Assembly (NCBI RefSeq): GCF_014692875.1
Contig: NZ_CP061171.1
Location: forward strand, 5,518,001-5,582,000
Source of the DNA: Pedobacter riviphilus
Lineage (GTDB): Bacteria > Bacteroidota > Bacteroidia > Sphingobacteriales > Sphingobacteriaceae
Reading direction: 5' to 3'
DNA length: 64,000 nt
Shown here: piece by piece, positions 17,130 through 26,169 of the stretch
How the letters are laid out: each line of letters begins with the position of its first letter
How positions within the stretch are numbered: position 1 is the stretch's first letter
Position numbers and translations under genes: made by a program
Notes under the pieces: model-generated
The model's input: the letters and a program-made list of their open reading frames with translations, nothing else
What the model was told of the DNA's origin: nothing
Databases searched by the model: none

Positions 17130-18785
17130 TTAGTTCCCCTTTTTTGTATTGATGTAAAACAACGGATCGTGTTTAAAGTTATCTGCATTTATGCTGGCAT
17201 CTACTTTAATGGTTTTCCAATCGTTTGTAGGTTTAATCAAGGTGTAAGCACCTGTTTTTAGTGTTACACGAACAGGCATATCAAAACCTTTCACATCTGT
17301 TATCCAGCGATAAGATAAAGTGCCATTGTTGATTTTATATTCTAAAACAGGGATTTTGGTAAAACGTAAATACTGATCGAAAACTTTATCTAATTTAAGT
17401 CCGCTTTGTTTGGCTATGTAATTTTCGATCTGAGCAGTGGTTACCGTTTGATGGTAAAATGTTTTGTTTAATCCGCGGAGAATCTGTCTGAATTTTTCAT
17501 CATTATTGATGAGTTGGCGAATAGTACTAATCAAATTTGCACCTTTTGGATACATATCGCCGGAGCCCTCTTTATTTACCCCATAAGGCCCAATCACAGG
17601 CACATCATTACGGATGATTTTCTGTAATCCAATTACATATTCGTTTGCAGCTGCCTTGTTCTCGGTACATTCGGTAAACAATACCTCCGAATAATTGGTG
17701 AAACCTTCGTGAATCCACATATCGGCAATGTCTTTTGAGGTGATGTTATTACCGAACCATTCGTGACCACTCTCATGGATGGTGATGAAATCCCATTTTA
17801 AACCATGGCCGGTACCGCTTAAATCTTTACCTAGATAACCTGGTTTAAATTGATTGCCATAAGCTACTGCACTTTGGTGTTCCATACCTAAATGTGGTGC
17901 CTGAACCAGTTTGTAGCCGTCTTTATACCACGGGTAAGGGCCAAACCAATATTCGAAACATTTTAACATGGGTTTAACATCGGCATCCCAATGTGGGCGG
18001 GCTTTGGCGCTATCGGTTTGCAGCGCCCAGTAATCAATACTGAGTTTTCCGTTTTCGCCATCGTAACTGTCTTGCCAGTGGGCATATTTGCCGATGTAAA
18101 AAGTTACATCGTAATTGTTGATGGGGTTAGCCACAAACCAATTGTATTGTTTGTAACCATCAGGTTTATCTACAGTATTTCTCAACCTTCCGTTAGATAT
18201 TTCCTGTAAATTTTTAGGAACACTAATGCTGATTAACATACTATCTACCTCATCGCTCTGGTGATCTTTATTTGGCCACCATACACTTGCACCTAAACCC
18301 TGGCAGGCCACAGAAACAAAAGGATTGCCTGTTTCATCTTTTTTGAAGATAAAACCGCCATCCCAAGGTGGTGTTTTTGCTACCAAGGGATTACCCGAAT
18401 AGAAAACCGTGAATTGATCTTTACTTCCTTTTTTTATTGCTTTAGGGAAGGTTATAAAAACCGCATTGTATTCTCGGGTAAAAGTTAAATCGGCACCCTT
18501 ATATACTACCTTTTCTACTTTTAGGTTATCAAAAAGATCAAATTGTAGTTTAGTGAAATCTTGTGTGGCGGTAAAAGCAAATTCATTACTGCCGCTTACT
18601 GTTTTCTGGTCGATATCTATTTTCACATCTAAGTGGTAATAGTTGATATCGTAACAGGTGCGTAGGGGGGTAAGTGTTCCGCGGAGGCTATCAGCCCTTG
18701 AGTTTACCTGGTTTTTGCCGAGCATCTGTGCTTGTACAGCTGAAATACTGAAGACGATGGCAAGGATAAATAGTAACTTTTTCAT
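17130..18785 (-). CDS. M1 family metallopeptidase
   Basis: A 551-residue exported aminopeptidase-like enzyme with a signal peptide (KKLLFILAIVFSIS, cleavage near VQAQ). The zinc site is complete: HESGHEWFGN (HExxH) and, 19 residues on, the Glu ligand in WIHEGFTNYSE. The N-terminal half is the beta-sandwich typical of M1 (YDINYYHLDVKIDIDQ, GSNEFAFTATQDF). The GAMEN-like exopeptidase loop appears as LGMEHQSAVAYG. The HEAT-like C-terminal domain of long M1 enzymes is absent, as in many Bacteroidetes members. It probably trims peptides in the periplasm. The next gene on the strand is a CocE/NonD hydrolase 191 nt upstream. Confidence 0.9.
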   Translation of the reverse strand: MKKLLFILAIVFSISAVQAQMLGKNQVNSRADSLRGTLTPLRTCYDINYYHLDVKIDIDQKTVSGSNEFAFTATQDFTKLQFDLFDNLKVEKVVYKGADLTFTREYNAVFITFPKAIKKGSKDQFTVFYSGNPLVAKTPPWDGGFIFKKDETGNPFVSVACQGLGASVWWPNKDHQSDEVDSMLISISVPKNLQEISNGRLRNTVDKPDGYKQYNWFVANPINNYDVTFYIGKYAHWQDSYDGENGKLSIDYWALQTDSAKARPHWDADVKPMLKCFEYWFGPYPWYKDGYKLVQAPHLGMEHQSAVAYGNQFKPGYLGKDLSGTGHGLKWDFITIHESGHEWFGNNITSKDIADMWIHEGFTNYSEVLFTECTENKAAANEYVIGLQKIIRNDVPVIGPYGVNKEGSGDMYPKGANLISTIRQLINNDEKFRQILRGLNKTFYHQTVTTAQIENYIAKQSGLKLDKVFDQYLRFTKIPVLEYKINNGTLSYRWITDVKGFDMPVRVTLKTGAYTLIKPTNDWKTIKVDASINADNFKHDPLFYINTKKGN

Positions 18786-18976
18786 TTGTTATGTTTTCTT
18801 GACCGTTAAAACGATCGTAAACTTTTAATTATCGTGAGTAAACGGGATTGATAATTTGAAGATTGTATCATAAGGCGATTTTACCTTAAATATTTAACAG
18901 ACCCTTTGGCAAGCTCTCCATGGGGGGCTTGGACAGGATGACAAATCTATATTTATGATACAAGCTCTTTTGCCTT

Positions 18977-20848
18977 TTATTTTAAGACCGAAACAGTAAT
19001 AAACGAGCTGTTATGCACATCATGATAAATTTTGTGCGTAGCTTTCTGGAAATCCTGCGGTTCTGCCTGATAGATATCCATAAATTTCTGCGGATTGCGG
19101 TCGGCTAAAGGGAACCATGAATTTTGAATCTGGATCATGATTTTATGGCCTTTTTTAAAGGTATGTGCTACATCTGGCAAAGGGTAATTTACTTTAGTGA
19201 TGGCACCTGGAACAAAAGGCTCTGGTTTTTCGAAACTGTTGCGGTATTTACCACGCATAATTTCTCCGCGCACCAGCATTTCGTAACCACCCATAATCAG
19301 GTTTTTAGGGTTAGGCTCTGGGTTTGGTGCATCTTCAGGATAAACATCAATCAATTTAACTACATAATCGGCATCTGTACCAGTAGTAGAAACCACGAGA
19401 TTGGCCAAAACAGGGCCGGTTAAGGTTATATCTTCTGTTAAAGCTTCAGTCTGGTAAGTTTTTACATCCGGACGGCGCGCAGCAAAACGCTGATCGTCGA
19501 TCATATATTCGCGGGTACGTCTGGCCTGAATGCCATTCTGGTAAGGTACGGGGTTATTTGGATCGCTCACATATTCGTCCCAGCTATCAGTTCTGCCCAC
19601 TTTTTCGAAACTGAGCTTCCCATTAGGTTGTAAATACAGGTTTTTGCTTTCTACCTCTTGTGGCGGCCATGTTTTGAACTTTTTCCATTCGTTACTTCCG
19701 GTTACAAAAATATTGGCTTCTGCTGCATTAAAATCGCCTTCACCTTTTAAATAATGTTTAAAGAAAGGCAGTTCGTACTGCTGTTGGTAATCGATACTGG
19801 TGGTTTTTCCGAAAGGGATATCGCCAAAATAAGAACCATCACTACGTACCCAGCCGCCATGGAACCAAGGCCCTGCAACCAGGATATTGTTAGCACCAGG
19901 ATTCTGTTTCTCAATTGCTTTGTAAGTATCAAAAGTTCCATAGGCATCTTCAGCATCGAAAAAGCCACCCACCACCATCACCGCAGGTTTTACGTTGGTT
20001 AAATGAGGGGTAATTAAACGTGCTTTCCAAAAGGTATCCAGATTTGGGTGTTTAAATAAATCGTTCCAGAATTTAATGCTATCTGCAAAATATCGGTCTT
20101 TTAGGTTCTTAACCGATCCGGCTTCTAAATAAAAACGATAATTATCTTGAATGGGGAATTGAAAACCTTTAGGCCCTTTATCTGGCGTAATGGGTTTAGG
20201 CCTTGGCACGCCAAAACTGCCCATAAAGCTGAAAGCATCCATTAGGAATAATGTGCCACGGTGGTGAAAATCATCACCCATAAACCAATCGGTAACTGGT
20301 GCCTGAGGAGAAACGGCTTTTAGCGCCGGGTGTGCATTTGGCAATGAGGTGGTAGAATAAAAACCAGGGTACGAAATGCCGTAAATACCAGCATTGCCAT
20401 TGTTGCCTTTCACGTTTTTAACCAACCAATCGATGGTGTCGTAAGTATCCGTACTTTCATCAATCGCTGTTTTAGATTTTTTTCCAGTTAGTTGAGGGCG
20501 GATATCGGCAAAAGTACCCTCGCTCATCCATCTGCCCCTAACATCTTGATATACAAAAATAAATCCCTCACGCATCATCGCCGGAAAGTTCCCCAAACTC
20601 AGCTTATATTTATCTTCGCCATAAGGTGCAACGGTATAGGGTGTACGGTTAATTAAAAATGGATATTTTTTGGTTTGATTTTTGGGTATATAAATGGAAG
20701 TGAAGAGTTTAACTCCGTCGCGCATGGGGATCTGGCGTTCTATTTTGGTGTAGTTTTCTCTAACATATGCCGAATCGGTTTGCTGGGCTATTAATTCATT
20801 AGAAATAAACAGACAAAATAAAAGACTGAAAATTCTTGTAAGGTTCAT
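18977..20848 (-). CDS. CocE/NonD family alpha/beta hydrolase (S15-like)
   Basis: A 623-residue exported serine hydrolase with a signal peptide (FSLLFCLFISNELIAQ). The catalytic nucleophile lies in GISYPGFYS, the Asp is likely in GGFFDAEDAYG, and the His in GPWFHGGWVRSDG. A C-terminal jelly-roll-like domain (residues about 450-623, with TLTGPVLANLVVSTTGTDAD) matches the X-Pro dipeptidyl-peptidase C-terminal domain. Family members include cocaine esterase, glutaryl-7-ACA acylase and X-prolyl peptidases, so the natural substrate is open. Together with the M1 enzyme it could take part in peptide use. Confidence 0.9.
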   Translation of the reverse strand: MNLTRIFSLLFCLFISNELIAQQTDSAYVRENYTKIERQIPMRDGVKLFTSIYIPKNQTKKYPFLINRTPYTVAPYGEDKYKLSLGNFPAMMREGFIFVYQDVRGRWMSEGTFADIRPQLTGKKSKTAIDESTDTYDTIDWLVKNVKGNNGNAGIYGISYPGFYSTTSLPNAHPALKAVSPQAPVTDWFMGDDFHHRGTLFLMDAFSFMGSFGVPRPKPITPDKGPKGFQFPIQDNYRFYLEAGSVKNLKDRYFADSIKFWNDLFKHPNLDTFWKARLITPHLTNVKPAVMVVGGFFDAEDAYGTFDTYKAIEKQNPGANNILVAGPWFHGGWVRSDGSYFGDIPFGKTTSIDYQQQYELPFFKHYLKGEGDFNAAEANIFVTGSNEWKKFKTWPPQEVESKNLYLQPNGKLSFEKVGRTDSWDEYVSDPNNPVPYQNGIQARRTREYMIDDQRFAARRPDVKTYQTEALTEDITLTGPVLANLVVSTTGTDADYVVKLIDVYPEDAPNPEPNPKNLIMGGYEMLVRGEIMRGKYRNSFEKPEPFVPGAITKVNYPLPDVAHTFKKGHKIMIQIQNSWFPLADRNPQKFMDIYQAEPQDFQKATHKIYHDVHNSSFITVSVLK

Positions 20849-21088
20849 TTAAGCTAGTTTTTAGGAATAAAATTTAAATATAGTTGATTAACGATTGATT
20901 AAAAAAAATAGCTCGTAAAAGGTTTGTTAGTAAAGATGTATTGATGCAAGATGGATGGATTTGTGATGTTTTTACCATTAAAACCCTCCCTTCGTCATCA
21001 CTTTATCAAAATTTAGTTAAATATTGTTAAGGGATAATCTTTTAGGAATTTTCATCGTCATATAGATAATCGACATAAACACAAAATA

Positions 21089-21925
21089 ATGAATAGGTTA
21101 TTAAATAAAGGATTGGTTGTTTTCGCTGCAGCAGCGATGATTGCAACCTTGAGTATCGAAAGTGTTTCAGCACAACGACCAAGTAGGAGCGGTGGTGGTG
21201 GCGGTTCTTTCGGCGGTGGCAGATCGGGCTCAATTGGTTCATCAAGAGGCGGTGGTTCCATTTCCCGCCAGCCATCTATGAGCGCACCAAGCAGAGGCAG
21301 TTTTTCTCCAGGTATCCGTTCTGGCAGACCAAGTTATGGTTATAACAGGCCAGGGTATCGTCCAGGATATGGTAGGCCAGGTTATGGTTATCGCCATGGT
21401 TATGGAAGGGCTTATTATTACAGGCCATATTATAGCTATTATAATTTTTACAGACCGTTTCTAGGTTTCAGAATTAGTGTATTGCCTTATGGCTATTATC
21501 CATTCTGGTATGGCCCAACCCAGTTTTATTATTCTGGCGGGTTATTCTATCAGCAAAACAACAGTCAATATGAAGTGGTAACTCCGCCAGTTGGTGCCGA
21601 GGTTCCGAATTTACCATCAGATGCAAACCTGGTTACCATTAATGGTGTTGATTATTACGAATACAAAGGCATTTATTATACTCAAAAAGAAAATGCTGAT
21701 GGTAAAACTGTATACGTGGTTGCCGGAAAAGATGGAATTTTAAATACAACCGATGGACCGGTTGATACGCACAATATAGGTGATGTTATTAATCAACTGC
21801 CGGAAGGATGCAGAGAGGTAACCATTAAAAACGAAAAGTATTTTGTTTCGCCAGATGATGTTTATTATGAAGAAATAGTAGACGGAACAAATATTACTTA
21901 CCGCGTAATTGGTAAGTTGTTTTAA
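21089..21925 (+). CDS. DUF6515 family exported protein, Gly/Tyr-rich
   Basis: A 278-residue exported protein with a signal peptide (LVVFAAAAMIATLSIE, cleavage near VSAQ). After it comes a Gly/Ser/Arg-rich stretch (residues about 30-75) and then an Arg-Pro-Gly-Tyr repeat region with about 15 Tyr (GYNRPGYRPGYGRPGYGY). The C-terminal part has two copies of a small motif: VPNLPSDANLVTINGVDYYE with YKGIYYT, and INQLPEGCREVTIKNEKYF with VSPDDVYYE. That layout fits the DUF6515 family. The Tyr/Gly-rich part may interact with surface polymers. Function is unknown. Two tetraloop hairpins follow the stop. Confidence 0.8.
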   Translation: MNRLLNKGLVVFAAAAMIATLSIESVSAQRPSRSGGGGGSFGGGRSGSIGSSRGGGSISRQPSMSAPSRGSFSPGIRSGRPSYGYNRPGYRPGYGRPGYGYRHGYGRAYYYRPYYSYYNFYRPFLGFRISVLPYGYYPFWYGPTQFYYSGGLFYQQNNSQYEVVTPPVGAEVPNLPSDANLVTINGVDYYEYKGIYYTQKENADGKTVYVVAGKDGILNTTDGPVDTHNIGDVINQLPEGCREVTIKNEKYFVSPDDVYYEEIVDGTNITYRVIGKLF

Positions 21926-21939
21926 TATTAATTTTTATC

Positions 21940-21965
21940 GGTGTCAGGTGGTAACATCTGACACC
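21940..21965 (+). terminator. 11-bp hairpin with GUAA tetraloop (1 of 2)
   Basis: GGTGTCAGGTG (21940-21950) and CATCTGACACC (21955-21965) pair with one G-U wobble around GTAA, a GNRA tetraloop. It lies 15 nt after the DUF6515 stop, so it may end or stabilise that transcript. Confidence 0.6.
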
Positions 21966-21986
21966 ATTTATAATTCCAGTAAATGC

Positions 21987-22012
21987 ACAGTTGGATGGTA
22001 ACATCCAACTGT
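21987..22012 (+). terminator. 11-bp hairpin with GUAA tetraloop (2 of 2)
   Basis: ACAGTTGGATG (21987-21997) and CATCCAACTGT (22002-22012) form a perfect 11-bp stem with the same GTAA loop as the hairpin 22 nt upstream. A T-rich stretch follows. Confidence 0.6.
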
Positions 22013-22121
22013 ATTGTTTAATATCTATAAGAAAGAGCCTATCTTCTTAATGTTCTCAATCTCTTAATGATAGACTTTTTGCAGCAAAAAATCCATATTT
22101 TTACGGTCTAAACATTTCGAT

Positions 22122-23282
22122 TTGAAACCTGTATCGCAGCTCTTCTTTGTTTATTCGGTTCTTGCCATTGTCCTATCATCTTGTTCTGCAACAAAATATG
22201 CTGTGGTTAAGCAAAATGAAACCAGCATTTCGTCTGTAAAGTTTCTGGATGAATACATTATGCCCTTAAATCCAATTTTCCAAAATACGGTTGTTGGTGG
22301 TTTGTCGGGTATTGATTATGATGCAAAACAGAACCAGTATTATATGATCAGTGATGATCCATCACAGCATAGTCCGGCAAGAATTTATACTGCGCAGATT
22401 GACATTAGAGAGAATAAGATAGATACCGTTCGTGTAACTGGTGTTACTTATATGCTGCAGGAAAATGGGAAACAATACCCACAATATGGTACTGATAAAA
22501 GTGTAAAGCCTGATGGCGAATCGGTTCGCTATAATCCGTTAACCAAACAATTACTCTGGAGCAGTGAGGGGGAAAGGTTATTTAGGAAGGGAGATACTAC
22601 GATTGTTCAGCCTGGTTTAACTTTTATTTCTACGGAAGGAAAATTTTTGGATACCATTCCAATGCCAAAAGGGTTTTACTTTACAAAAACCGAAAGTGGA
22701 CCACGCAAAAATGCTTTATTTGAAGGTTTAACTTATGCAGACCAATACAAAACATTGTATGCCAGCTTAGAAGAACCACTTTACCAAGATGGCCCCCAGG
22801 CTGCTTTTGAATATGATAAAGCCTTAACGCGGATTTTAAAGTTTGATATAGTTACTAAAAAGAATATTGCCCAATATGCTTATAATCTTGATGCTATGCC
22901 TGTTAAGCCTACCGTAGAAAACGATTGGAATGTAAATGGGATTTCCGAAATACTCGCCATTAACAATCATACACTTTTGGTAATGGAAAGGGCCTGGGCC
23001 AAAGGCCACGACGATCATACCTTTATAAAACTTTATCTGGTTGATCTGAATGGTGCAGAAAATGAAATTAATAATGCATCGTTCCTTAAAAATCCTCCAA
23101 GGCCATTAACCAAAAAATTGCTTTTCGATTTTGATTCCTTAAACAGGCATATTGATAATTTTGAAGGTGTAACTTTTGGACCAAAATTGCCAAATGGACA
23201 CTATTCGCTAATTTTTTGTGTAGATAATAATTTCGGGAAATCTCAGGTACAACAATTTTTCTTATTTGAGATTATTCCATAA
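22122..23282 (+). CDS. Esterase-like activity of phytase family lipoprotein
   Basis: A 386-residue lipoprotein. The TTG at 22122 is chosen because it is the only start that gives a full signal peptide and lipobox (IVLSSC); the first internal ATG lies 46 residues in, beyond it. The body is the phytase-like beta-propeller of Pfam family PF13449, with GGLSGIDYDAKQNQYYMISDD, PDGESVRYNP, GISEILAINNHTLLVMERAW and the C-terminal NFEGVTFGPKLPNG. Some members are esterases or phosphatases; the substrate here is unknown. It is cell-envelope anchored. The HAD gene starts 24 nt downstream, so the two are probably cotranscribed. Confidence 0.87.
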   Translation: MKPVSQLFFVYSVLAIVLSSCSATKYAVVKQNETSISSVKFLDEYIMPLNPIFQNTVVGGLSGIDYDAKQNQYYMISDDPSQHSPARIYTAQIDIRENKIDTVRVTGVTYMLQENGKQYPQYGTDKSVKPDGESVRYNPLTKQLLWSSEGERLFRKGDTTIVQPGLTFISTEGKFLDTIPMPKGFYFTKTESGPRKNALFEGLTYADQYKTLYASLEEPLYQDGPQAAFEYDKALTRILKFDIVTKKNIAQYAYNLDAMPVKPTVENDWNVNGISEILAINNHTLLVMERAWAKGHDDHTFIKLYLVDLNGAENEINNASFLKNPPRPLTKKLLFDFDSLNRHIDNFEGVTFGPKLPNGHYSLIFCVDNNFGKSQVQQFFLFEIIP

Positions 23283-23306
23283 GGATCATTCCTGTTAAAA
23301 ATTATA

Positions 23307-23972
23307 ATGAGTAAAATAAAAGCATTACTGTTTGATTTAGATGGTACATTAATTGACTCTGAAAAATTTCATTTCGATTGTTGGAATAAGTTTTTGTGTG
23401 CATACGAGGTAAAGCTTGATTTTAAGGATTGGTTAACAAATTACGCTGGAATCCCCCTGCCTAAAAATGCAAAGACTATAATAGACAGATATAAAATTGA
23501 GGAGGATTTAGACGGTTTTATCAGCAGAAGAGAAAAAATAACTTTTGATGGTTTTAGGACAACAGATATTCAGTTAATGCCCTTTGCATTAGAGTTTATT
23601 AAGTTTGCATACGAAAAAGGGCTTACACTAGCTGTGGTTACCGCTAGTCCTAAAATTGATGTTGAAGCCGTTTTTGAGCGTAATGGTTTGGCTAAGTATT
23701 TCAGTTTATTTATTACCAGAACTGATGTAAGTAAATCTAAGCCCGATCCAGAAAGTTACAATCTTTGTGTAGAGCGGTTAGGCCTTGAAAAAGATGAATG
23801 CCTTGTTTTTGAAGATACTTTAAACGGAGTTAAATCTGCTCTGGCTGCAGGCATAACCTGTTACGCCATTCAAAGCAATGTAAGGGCACATCAAAAACTA
23901 AAAATAGCAGACGAATTATTCCTCAGCTTTGCGAATGCCAAAGAATTTATGCTGCAAAGGGCATTAATATAG
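23307..23972 (+). CDS. HAD family phosphatase (beta-phosphoglucomutase-like)
   Basis: A 221-residue cytosolic hydrolase of the haloacid dehalogenase superfamily, subfamily I with a helical cap. Motif I is DLDGTLIDSE, motif II lies in VVTASPK (Thr/Ser), motif III is the Lys of SKSKPDPESY, and motif IV is FEDTLNGVKSA. The layout is close to the beta-phosphoglucomutase and 2-deoxyglucose-6-phosphatase branch, so a sugar phosphate is the likely substrate. It is cotranscribed with the phytase-like lipoprotein gene 24 nt upstream. That pairing suggests phosphate or sugar-phosphate use but does not prove it. Confidence 0.9.
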   Translation: MSKIKALLFDLDGTLIDSEKFHFDCWNKFLCAYEVKLDFKDWLTNYAGIPLPKNAKTIIDRYKIEEDLDGFISRREKITFDGFRTTDIQLMPFALEFIKFAYEKGLTLAVVTASPKIDVEAVFERNGLAKYFSLFITRTDVSKSKPDPESYNLCVERLGLEKDECLVFEDTLNGVKSALAAGITCYAIQSNVRAHQKLKIADELFLSFANAKEFMLQRALI

Positions 23973-24394
23973 TCGCTTATTCTTTAAAGTAAGTATTCGT
24001 TTTTAATCAAATCACCTTTTTACTGGATACCGTTTAATGCATGTCAAAACCCATGCAAATCATAAACCCGGTTAATTCTAGGGTAATATAATCTGGTATA
24101 GCTATAAATAGCTATACGCAAAAAGGCTGTTTACAGCTATATATTAACATTCTTATTGGCTGTAATTTAGATTTTAAATTAATTTATGCTCTGGCAAGCC
24201 AAAACCGCAGATTTAAACGGGTTAAGGGGTTACCAATTAGCAAATGTTAAAACAGGTTTTACAGCTAATTAACCTTCCCATTAACAGTAGCAATTAAGTG
24301 TAAAATTATTTAAGAGATGCGTTTTTTGTGCCGCTAATAGGTTTTCTATGTGCTAATTTTTATTATCAATCTATTTATACAACAATTAAAAAAA
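23973..24394. other. 422-nt gene-free region with a small hairpin
   Basis: No credible ORF. GTATAGCTA (24096-24104) and TAGCTATAC (24109-24117) form a perfect 9-bp stem with a TAAA loop. The rest is AT-rich and probably carries the promoter of the following barrel gene, which I could not pin down. Confidence 0.45.
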
Positions 24395-24946
24395 ATGAAA
24401 AAACACTTACAGCTTACCGCATTATTTATTCTTGTAGCATTAACCGGAATGGCCCAGTCTAAATCTGGCTCATTTAGTAAAGGCGATAACCTCTTTAACA
24501 TCGGAGTAGGTATTGGTAGCCCATTTTTTGGTTCGGGTTATACCTCATCGTTACCTGTCAATCCATCAATTAGTTACGAAAGGGGAGTTTCTAATGCGAT
24601 CAGTGTAGGCGGCCAGTTATCGTATGCAAGTTCTAAATACGAAGGCTTTAATAATAGTTATAGTTTTAAGCAAAATGCTATTTACATAGGTGCAAGAGGC
24701 TCTTATCATTTTAATGAACTTCTTAATGTTGATCCTAAATTTGACCTTTATGGTGGAGCAAGCCTTGGTTATGTTGCCGTTAGTGTAAGTGATAATCAAG
24801 GATCTTATGAGGGTACAGCAAGTGGCATGGGCTTTGGTTTGTATGCAGGAGGTAAATATTATTTAAAATCAAGTACCGCCCTATATGCCGAGTTAGGCTA
24901 TCAAAGTCTCTCATTTTTAAACGTCGGAATTGCTTTTAAATTTTAA
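24395..24946 (+). CDS. Outer-membrane beta-barrel domain protein
   Basis: ATG 24395 is chosen because it starts the signal peptide (KKHLQLTALFILVALTG, cleavage near GMAQ). The upstream frame only adds AT-rich leader. The 183-residue product alternates in strand-sized blocks (YERGVSNAISVGGQLSYAS, AIYIGARGSYHF, FGLYAGGKYYL) and ends with FLNVGIAFKF, the aromatic C-terminus recognised by the BAM machinery. It fits the small eight-strand OmpW/OmpA-like barrels of Bacteroidetes. No ligand is apparent. It is a single gene. Confidence 0.82.
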   Translation: MKKHLQLTALFILVALTGMAQSKSGSFSKGDNLFNIGVGIGSPFFGSGYTSSLPVNPSISYERGVSNAISVGGQLSYASSKYEGFNNSYSFKQNAIYIGARGSYHFNELLNVDPKFDLYGGASLGYVAVSVSDNQGSYEGTASGMGFGLYAGGKYYLKSSTALYAELGYQSLSFLNVGIAFKF

Positions 24947-24969
24947 AGACGGAAGCTTTCGTCTTTAAA
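24942..24969 (+). terminator. Hairpin overlapping the barrel gene stop
   Basis: TTTAAAGACG (24942-24951) and CGTCTTTAAA (24960-24969) pair perfectly around GAAGCTTT, and the stem starts within the final codons. There is no T-run. It may stabilise the 3' end. Confidence 0.4.
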
Positions 24970-25065
24970 CATTAAAGTGGGTACCAGATTGCGATTTTTT
25001 TAAAAAAAATTGCGGAAGAAGTAAAGGCAGAACTAGAAATTGAGTTTGTTAGTTGAGTTAATGTG

Positions 25066-25095
25066 ATGGCTGGTAGCAATACCAGCCATTTTTAT
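25066..25095 (+). terminator. Strong terminator with GCAA tetraloop
   Basis: ATGGCTGGTA (25066-25075) and TACCAGCCAT (25080-25089) form a perfect 10-bp stem with a GCAA loop, then TTTTTA. It ends transcription ahead of the DUF2306 gene. Confidence 0.75.
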
Positions 25096-25214
25096 TGGCA
25101 ATGCTCTTGTTTAACCAGAAAGAAATGTTCCTCTGCGAAAGAATTTATATTGCAAAAGGAATTGATTTAGTTCTTGGAAATTACCTAGCTTAGTATAAAG
25201 CAATAGAACTTTGT

Positions 25215-25838
25215 ATGGTAAAAAAAGGATTATGGATTTTATTTGCAACCTTCGCATTGCTGATTGGGCTCTACCCAATGATTTATTTTTTGATGGACAG
25301 GAAATTTGGATTGTTAAATTCAAAGTCGGTTGAGTTGTTGGCCAATACTTTCTGGAACATTGGTTTTTATATGCATATCATTTTCGGAGGAATCGCTTTA
25401 TTGATTGGTTGGACACAATTTAGTCCGAAAATGAGAAATAGGCGTATGGCACTTCACCGAAAACTGGGCAAAGTTTATGTGGTCGCTGTACTGCTTAGCG
25501 CATTAGCGGGTATTTATATTGGCTTTTTTGCAACAGGTGGGTGGATTTCTTCAACAGGCTTTATTTGCTTAGGCATCATTTGGTTTTACACTACCTTAAA
25601 GGCTTATTTATATATTAAACGCGGAGCAGTTGAACAACATCAAAAAATGATGGTTTATAGTTATGCGGCTTGTTTTGCTGCTGTAACATTAAGAATTTGG
25701 CTGCCAATTTTGACAATGGTTTATGGCGATTTTTCAAAAGCCTACCTGGTTGTTGCCTGGTTATGCTGGATTCCAAATTTGATTGTTGCCTATTTGTTAA
25801 CAAGAAAAACAACTAATATTGATTCAGTTGTTCATTAG
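25215..25838 (+). CDS. DUF2306 family integral membrane protein
   Basis: A 207-residue protein with six or so membrane segments (WILFATFALLIGLYPMIYF, YMHIIFGGIALLIG, VYVVAVLLSALAGIYIGFF, LGIIWFYTTLKAYLY and two more). Conserved polar positions include His in GFYMHIIFGG, LHRKLGKV and QHQKMMVYSY. That spacing of histidines in helices is typical of DUF2306, which resembles haem- or quinone-binding membrane proteins. Function is not established. The ATG at 25215 has no competitor. It is a single gene in its own unit. Confidence 0.82.
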   Translation: MVKKGLWILFATFALLIGLYPMIYFLMDRKFGLLNSKSVELLANTFWNIGFYMHIIFGGIALLIGWTQFSPKMRNRRMALHRKLGKVYVVAVLLSALAGIYIGFFATGGWISSTGFICLGIIWFYTTLKAYLYIKRGAVEQHQKMMVYSYAACFAAVTLRIWLPILTMVYGDFSKAYLVVAWLCWIPNLIVAYLLTRKTTNIDSVVH

Positions 25839-26169
25839 TCAATAGTTCATTTATAACTGGTTCATGGCTGATAGTATAATTGGTTAATTAACGCAAAACG
25901 TCAAAGACTTAGCCCAACTTAGCTATTTGTTTATTGCGCCCAACCAAATATTTTATAGTCTTAAAGTAAAATGTTTTTATGCTCAGTAATTTATCGATAT
26001 TTTAACTTTATGAGATTATCCTGTTTGGCCTTAGTAATGACGCATTGTTTATAGTTATGAACTAATAAGCTATATACCGATGGCTATGATTGCAAGACTA
26101 TTACCCAATCGACTTTCAGCTTTCCGCCTTTTTTCCCTACATTTGGCTAATCAAAATTCTCATAAAATT
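25839..26169. other. 331-nt region upstream of lpd
   Basis: No gene seen. The last 90 nt could be read as an N-terminal extension of lpd. That stretch includes GACTTTCAGCTTTCCGCC, a word typical of dispersed spacer repeats, so I treat it as non-coding. Confidence 0.45.

Noticed and set aside
25004..25056. A short frame reading KKIAEEVKAELEIEFVS
   Set aside because: Only 17 residues after an in-frame TAA. It could be a gene remnant, but I cannot identify a parent gene.
26080..26169. A 30-residue N-terminal extension of Lpd
   Set aside because: The FAD motif must be near the N-terminus, and the extension is repeat-like spacer sequence.
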